Positions 6,536 to 10,400 of a stretch of DNA of 10,400 nt are shown here, in pieces. Source of the DNA: Candidatus Hydrogenedens sp. (GTDB lineage: Bacteria > Hydrogenedentota > Hydrogenedentia > Hydrogenedentales > Hydrogenedentaceae). The notes beneath the pieces were generated by a model that saw only the letters and a program-made list of their open reading frames with translations, was not told the DNA's origin and searched no databases. The stretch covers positions 2,750-13,149 of the forward strand of contig DAOSUS010000085.1 in NCBI GenBank assembly GCA_035378955.1, given 5' to 3'. The translations under genes were made by a program, and so were the position numbers. Position 1 is the first letter of the stretch. Every line of letters begins with the position of its first letter.

Positions 6536-8611
6536 ATGGCTATAGACCGAATGAAAAAAGTAACGCTATTGACGCCTGTGAAGGCTTCACAAAGACTTTT
6601 GAAAACTATCCATAGTTTAGGTGTATGTGAAGTTTCTGATGTGTTAAATAATTATCCGGAATTAAAAGATGCATTGAAAAGACCCACTATTGTAACGGAT
6701 GAAATTGATAGCAATCTTCAGAAAATTCAAACAATACTTTCCTTATTAGATATTTTTTCCCCTGTTGTTAAAGGTTTTATACAAGGTTTAGCCCCTGTTC
6801 CATTACTGATTACAAAAGAAGAATTAGATAATGCGTTGCATAAATTTGACCTGGAAGAAGTTTATAAAGAAGCACAATTATTAGATACTGAATATCGAAA
6901 GGTAGAAAGAAATATCTCATCAATAGAAAATCAAATTACTGAATTAGAGCCGTTCGAAGATTTACCTTTCGCTATTCATGAGTTTCGTAAGCCACAAAAA
7001 ATAAAATTAATTTTTGGTAAAATTGTTAATGCTTCATATCAAGCACTTCAAAAAGATAATAATTTTAAGAAAAAGACAGCCGTTGAGATTGTTTACCCGG
7101 GACAATATTATAGGAAATCGGATAAAGTAGGTGAACTACCCAAATATGGACCTAAAGATATTATTCGTATTTTGGTTGCTTGTTTACCAGATGATTTATC
7201 TGAAGTGCAGAAAAGACTGAGAGAATATGGGTTTGAAGAGATAAGTTTGCCCGAAATTAATGGGACAGTTCGTGACCATATACGAGAACTAAAGGCGGAT
7301 TTATCTACATTAAAAGTGCAAGCCCAGGAAATTGCTAATAAGGCATATAAACTATCTGTTCACCGTAGGACAGCAGAAGTATTAAAGGCATATTGGGAAA
7401 ATAAAAAACGAATGGTTTTGAGTAAATCAAAAGCGGTGGAAGGGAAATGGATACAAATATTTACGGGCTATGTAAGAGAAATTGATTTACCTAAATTACA
7501 ACAAGTTATAAAGAATGAAATGCCCGAAGTTTCTATTTTAGTAGAAGACCCCGCACCAGGCGAGGATGTCCCTATAAGTATATCGTTGCCTCCATTAATA
7601 AAGCCTATTCAGATGTTAATTAATATGTATGGGCTTCCTCCTTATGATTTCTTTGACCCATCTCCTACTTTGATATGGGGTTTCTTATTATTTTTTGGTA
7701 TATGTTTTGGTGATGTAGCTTATGGGTTAATACTCCTATTTGCAAGTCTCTATATAATGAAGCGAACAAAACCATACGAAGGAATTTGCAATTTTGCAAA
7801 ATTATTATTTTTTGCTTCAATTCCTACGATTATATGCGGTTTCCTATTAGGTTCATTATTCGGTGATTTATATAAGCCTGAATATTTAGGGGAAAACAAT
7901 ATATTACAGCGGATTATGGAAAAGACAACTGTTTTAAATCCAATGGACCAACCCGTTGTTCTATTATTAATTGCTTTGGTGATTGGTGTATTAAATCAAT
8001 TTTTCGGTATCGGTTTGAAAATGTATGGTATGGCAAAGAGGGGAGATAAAGCAGGTGCGGTAATGGACGGATTAATGTGGTTAATAGCCCTTCCAGGTTT
8101 CATTATTATTGTTAGCGGAATGTTTGTAACTCCACCTTCCTGGTTGAGTTGGATAGGTATTGCACTTTTTGGAATTGGTGCCTTAGGACTGGTATTAACG
8201 CAGGGAAGAGACCAGGCAAATCCCATTGCACGATTTGTAACAGGTTTAATTAGTTTATACGGTATTGTTGGCAGTTATGGCATTACCGCATTCATAGGGG
8301 ATACAATGTCTTACTGCCGTCTATTGGCTCTGGGTTTAACGACATCTATCGTTGCTATGTCTTTTAATATGATTGCTAACCTTTTGAAACCTATCCCGTA
8401 TGTGGGAATTATTATTTTTATACTGGCTCTAATTGTAGGTCATTTATTTAACTTTTTAATAAGCGTTATGGGTGCTTTTGTCCATTCCATGCGTTTAATC
8501 TTGGTAGAATTTTTTGGCAGATTCTACGAAGGAGGTGGGAAGCCATTTGAACCTTTAGGATTTAACTCGGAAAGTGCTATTTTAGTAACTTCTGAAGAAA
8601 AAAATAAATAA
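6536..8611 (+). CDS. ntpI: V-type ATPase membrane subunit I (a-subunit homologue)
   Basis: 691 residues in two parts. The cytosolic N-terminal half (1 to about 370) begins MAIDRMKKVTLLTP, the typical subunit I opening, and contains long helical stretches (about 110-140 and 250-300) that anchor the peripheral stalks. The C-terminal half (about 375-655) is strongly hydrophobic, with roughly eight membrane helices. Within it, SYCRLLALGLTTSIVA (592-607) holds R595, which matches the essential arginine of the a-subunit half-channel (R735 in yeast Vph1p). The ending GAFVHSMRLILVEFFGRFYEGGG is also characteristic. The protein forms the ion half-channels against the proteolipid ring encoded by the next gene. 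The Shine-Dalgarno before ATG 6536 is weak (purine-rich GAAGAG), suggesting coupling to the gene upstream. Family membership is clear over the whole length. Confidence 0.95.
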   Translation: MAIDRMKKVTLLTPVKASQRLLKTIHSLGVCEVSDVLNNYPELKDALKRPTIVTDEIDSNLQKIQTILSLLDIFSPVVKGFIQGLAPVPLLITKEELDNALHKFDLEEVYKEAQLLDTEYRKVERNISSIENQITELEPFEDLPFAIHEFRKPQKIKLIFGKIVNASYQALQKDNNFKKKTAVEIVYPGQYYRKSDKVGELPKYGPKDIIRILVACLPDDLSEVQKRLREYGFEEISLPEINGTVRDHIRELKADLSTLKVQAQEIANKAYKLSVHRRTAEVLKAYWENKKRMVLSKSKAVEGKWIQIFTGYVREIDLPKLQQVIKNEMPEVSILVEDPAPGEDVPISISLPPLIKPIQMLINMYGLPPYDFFDPSPTLIWGFLLFFGICFGDVAYGLILLFASLYIMKRTKPYEGICNFAKLLFFASIPTIICGFLLGSLFGDLYKPEYLGENNILQRIMEKTTVLNPMDQPVVLLLIALVIGVLNQFFGIGLKMYGMAKRGDKAGAVMDGLMWLIALPGFIIIVSGMFVTPPSWLSWIGIALFGIGALGLVLTQGRDQANPIARFVTGLISLYGIVGSYGITAFIGDTMSYCRLLALGLTTSIVAMSFNMIANLLKPIPYVGIIIFILALIVGHLFNFLISVMGAFVHSMRLILVEFFGRFYEGGGKPFEPLGFNSESAILVTSEEKNK

Positions 8612-8664
8612 ACAATTTTAAGGAATAAATAAAACGATAACCGTAAAAAGATGGAGATAAGTGT

Positions 8665-9186
8665 ATGGATAACGCACTTGCAATCGAGATTGGTCGTGGT
8701 TTAGCAATCGCTGGAGCAGGTTTAGCCGTCGGTTTGGCTTGCTCTGGGTCAGGAAAAGGAATTGGAATTGCTTCCCAGGCAGTTGGAGGCGTTCTAAGTG
8801 AAAAGCCGGATTTGTTCGGAAGGTTATTGGTTCTGCTGGCATTGCCGGGAACACAAGGGTTCTATGGCTTCATTACAGCCATTCTTATCTTTGTGCGTTC
8901 AGGACTAATTGCGGGACAGATGATAATTACACCTGGCACCGGGTTAGCACTATTTGTGTTAGGTTTTGGTGTCGGATTAGCATTGTATGTTTCAGCTCAA
9001 TGGCAGGGTGAGGCCTCAGCGGCGAGTATTGCGTTAGTGGCTCGCAGACCGGAAGCCTTTGGTCGTTCCGTTATTCTTCCTGCAATGGTGGAAACATACG
9101 CTGTGGTTTCATTGCTGGTTGCTATTCTGGCTATTAACTGGTTAACTGCAAACAATGATGTTACTGCATTTATTCGCGCCCAATAA
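8665..9186 (+). CDS. ntpK: V-type ATPase proteolipid subunit K, Na+-binding type
   Basis: 173 residues with four membrane helices (about 8-30, 52-80, 90-112 and 133-160), arising from two fused c-subunit hairpins. The first hairpin has LPGTQGFYGF (60-69), the second MVETYA (141-146). The proteolipid of Enterococcus hirae, a Na+ V-ATPase, binds Na+ through L61, T64, Q65, Q110 and E139; the equivalents here are L60, T63, Q64, Q114 and E143, all present, as is the nearby Tyr (Y67). Only E143 is a carboxylate at this site, the other hairpin having Gln, so there is one ion site per double hairpin. It forms the rotor ring that turns against subunit I. GGAG lies 8 nt before ATG 8665, and the gene follows subunit I after 53 bp. 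Its many Gly and Ala codons make it look less AT-rich than its neighbours. Confidence 0.96.
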   Translation: MDNALAIEIGRGLAIAGAGLAVGLACSGSGKGIGIASQAVGGVLSEKPDLFGRLLVLLALPGTQGFYGFITAILIFVRSGLIAGQMIITPGTGLALFVLGFGVGLALYVSAQWQGEASAASIALVARRPEAFGRSVILPAMVETYAVVSLLVAILAINWLTANNDVTAFIRAQ

Positions 9187-9232
9187 TTAAATTAAGAAAA
9201 AGTTTTTTGCCTTCATAGTAAGGAATAGTAAA

Positions 9233-9826
9233 ATGGCATTAGATGAAATTAGCAAAGCAGTTTTAGAATCAGTTCAGCGAGAGGCAGAACTGATAATAAA
9301 ATCTGCAACAAAAGAAGCTGAGGAAAAGAAGAAGAATGCCCAAAGGAATGCGGAAGAAAAAGCGGAACGGCTATACCAACTCGCTATCCGCAACATTGAT
9401 GAAGAGATGGCAAGAAAGTCCGTCCAAGTTCAGGGGCAAATTAATAAAGAAGTTTTGAAAGAAAAAAATATCATTATAAGTCAGGTGTTCCAGAAAGCCA
9501 AGGAATTAGTTTTAAAATCATCAGGGCAAGAATACCAGCAATTGATGGAAAAATTATTAGCCCGTGCTATTCCACAGGGAAGTAAAGGAACTGTTCGAGT
9601 TCATAAAGATGATTTGGAACTTTTTAAAAATTTGATTAATAAGTGGAATACCACTCATGGAACTGGGTTAACGATTGATGATAAAAATTTTCTCCCTTCC
9701 CGTGGAGGATTTTTGTTTATTGCGGAAGGATATCAGGTTGACCAGACATTGGATACTATTTTAGGTGATTTGCAAAGGGAAATGGTTCCCGTAATTGCTC
9801 AAAATTTATTTGTTGAAAATACTTAA
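9233..9826 (+). CDS. ntpE: V-type ATPase peripheral-stalk subunit E
   Basis: 197 residues, the usual size of subunit E. The N-terminal half (about 10-95) is a long charged coiled coil with Ala/Glu/Lys repeats that would pair with the subunit G/H product encoded at 6199. The C-terminal half (about 100-197) is a mixed alpha/beta domain that binds the head. Its family-typical end is RGGFLFIAEGYQVDQTLD (157-174) followed by an amphipathic helix and VIAQNLF (187-193). It is soluble with no membrane segment. The start ATG has AAGGAA at 9220-9225. The stop TAA (9824-9826) shares a base with an ATG that opens only a six-codon reading frame before subunit C. Assignment is strong from both sequence and position between K and C. 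Confidence 0.92.
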   Translation: MALDEISKAVLESVQREAELIIKSATKEAEEKKKNAQRNAEEKAERLYQLAIRNIDEEMARKSVQVQGQINKEVLKEKNIIISQVFQKAKELVLKSSGQEYQQLMEKLLARAIPQGSKGTVRVHKDDLELFKNLINKWNTTHGTGLTIDDKNFLPSRGGFLFIAEGYQVDQTLDTILGDLQREMVPVIAQNLFVENT

Positions 9827-9837
9827 TGGAAAACAAG

Positions 9838-9843
9838 AAGGAG
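9838..9843 (+). promoter_or_regulatory. Ribosome-binding site (AAGGAG) selecting the TTG start of subunit C
   Basis: AAGGAG is a near-perfect Shine-Dalgarno sequence 7 nt before TTG 9851. The next in-frame ATG (9926) would remove the conserved first helix of subunit C, so this site decides the start in favour of TTG. Confidence 0.75.
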
Positions 9844-9850
9844 TAGGTGC

Positions 9851-10400
9851 TTGAAAGCCCTTTCAAAAGGACAACATCGCTGGGGATTTGTATGTGGACA
9901 GATTAGTGTATTAGAGGGGCGATTGATGTCCTATGATTTTTTTATGAACCTTGGAGGAATTGAGAAGTCAGAAGATGTTTTACATCGTCTTCAAGAAACT
10001 TCCCTACGGGAATTTATGGTTCCCGGTGCGGAAACATGGGAAGATTGGAGTACCATTATTGATAGCTATGTGCATTCTCAGATAGATGAATTAAAAAAAG
10101 CATCGCCCTCTCCAGAAATTACCGATGTTTTCTTGTTAAATGAAGATTATGTAAACTTAAAACGAGCAATTAATGGGAAAAACGCCCTTTTCCCAAAAAA
10201 TGTATTCAGTGAATCTCGATTGAATGAAATAGCCTCTGGAAATTCTGCTCTGTTCGCAGAAATTATCAGACCATCTATTAGTGCCATTGCTAATCCAGCA
10301 GGTGCACAATCTGAAAATCCAATAATTACCGATATTGTTCTTGATGGTTGTTATTTAAGACAGTATTTATGGCTAATTTCAAAACTTAATTGTCCCTTGT
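9851..10400 (+). CDS. ntpC: V-type ATPase subunit C (AC39/d-subunit family), partial at the 3' side
   Basis: An open frame from TTG 9851 runs off the right edge, giving 183 complete codons of a protein that normally has about 330-350 residues. The N-terminus WGFVCGQISVLEGRLMSYDF (11-30) matches the first helix of subunit C (aromatic, Gly, Arg/Gln, Leu-Glu-x-Arg-Leu), and VLHRLQETSLREFM (about 43-56) follows the family pattern. Later pieces are FLLNEDYVNLKRAI and DIVLDGCYLRQYLWLISKL. Subunit C is the soluble funnel-shaped cap that couples the central shaft to the proteolipid ring. In frame upstream there is only the stop of subunit E (9824), with no ATG or GTG, so TTG with the strong AAGGAG site is the start. 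The gene continues the F-I-K-E-C order; the remaining subunits (F-type small subunit, A, B, D) are expected past the window. Confidence 0.88.
   Translation, partial: MKALSKGQHRWGFVCGQISVLEGRLMSYDFFMNLGGIEKSEDVLHRLQETSLREFMVPGAETWEDWSTIIDSYVHSQIDELKKASPSPEITDVFLLNEDYVNLKRAINGKNALFPKNVFSESRLNEIASGNSALFAEIIRPSISAIANPAGAQSENPIITDIVLDGCYLRQYLWLISKLNCPL

Noticed and set aside
8618..8854. Minus-strand frame of 78 codons opposite the proteolipid gene
   Set aside because: It is antisense to the strongly supported subunit K gene and is explained by that gene's codon pattern.
1..10400. CRISPR arrays, insertion sequences, tRNA or rRNA genes
   Set aside because: I found no regularly spaced direct repeats, transposase motifs, terminal inverted repeats or tRNA-like folds on either strand.

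Overview
The window is AT-rich bacterial DNA with clear Shine-Dalgarno sites, short intergenic gaps and mostly ATG starts. The gene set (multi-domain two-component and c-di-GMP proteins, a bacterial Na+-type V-ATPase, and a secreted Asp-box beta-propeller protein) suggests an anaerobic or environmental lineage outside the well-studied Proteobacteria, for example a PVC-like or neighbouring phylum. This is inference; no taxonomic marker is present.

Layout. (1) Positions 2-4154, plus strand, hold a signalling cluster: the C-terminus of an Hpt phosphotransfer protein, a REC-GGDEF diguanylate cyclase with intact A-site and I-site, and a very large soluble hybrid histidine kinase (REC, pseudo-REC, PAS, PAS, PAS, HisKA, HATPase, REC). 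Together they could form a His-Asp-His-Asp relay that sets c-di-GMP levels. The kinase has an anomaly at its 5' end. The only ATG with a good ribosome-binding site (1083) abuts the cyclase stop codon but is followed four codons later by an in-frame TAA, while the receiver-domain reading frame continues right after it. (2) Positions 4155-4422 are non-coding between convergent genes and contain a short degenerate 9-bp tandem repeat that runs into the 3' end of the next gene. (3) Positions 4423-6019, minus strand, hold a two-gene unit: an exported sialidase-superfamily (Asp-box) protein followed after 13 bp by a three-cysteine ArsC / low-molecular-weight phosphatase. (4) Positions 6020-6198 are a divergent promoter region. 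(5) From 6199 to the window end, plus strand, lies the first part of a V-type ATPase operon in the order F(G/H)-I-K-E-C, the same order as the start of the Enterococcus hirae ntp operon. The proteolipid carries the full set of Na+ ligands known from NtpK, so a Na+-coupled rotary ATPase is predicted. Subunit C starts at TTG and runs off the window; the catalytic A and B subunits should lie beyond it.

Nothing here looks like a wholly new system. The points most worth checking are the nonsense codon in the hybrid kinase, its degenerate double receiver module, the Cys/His-rich PAS domain, the Na+ signature and the nonamer repeat.
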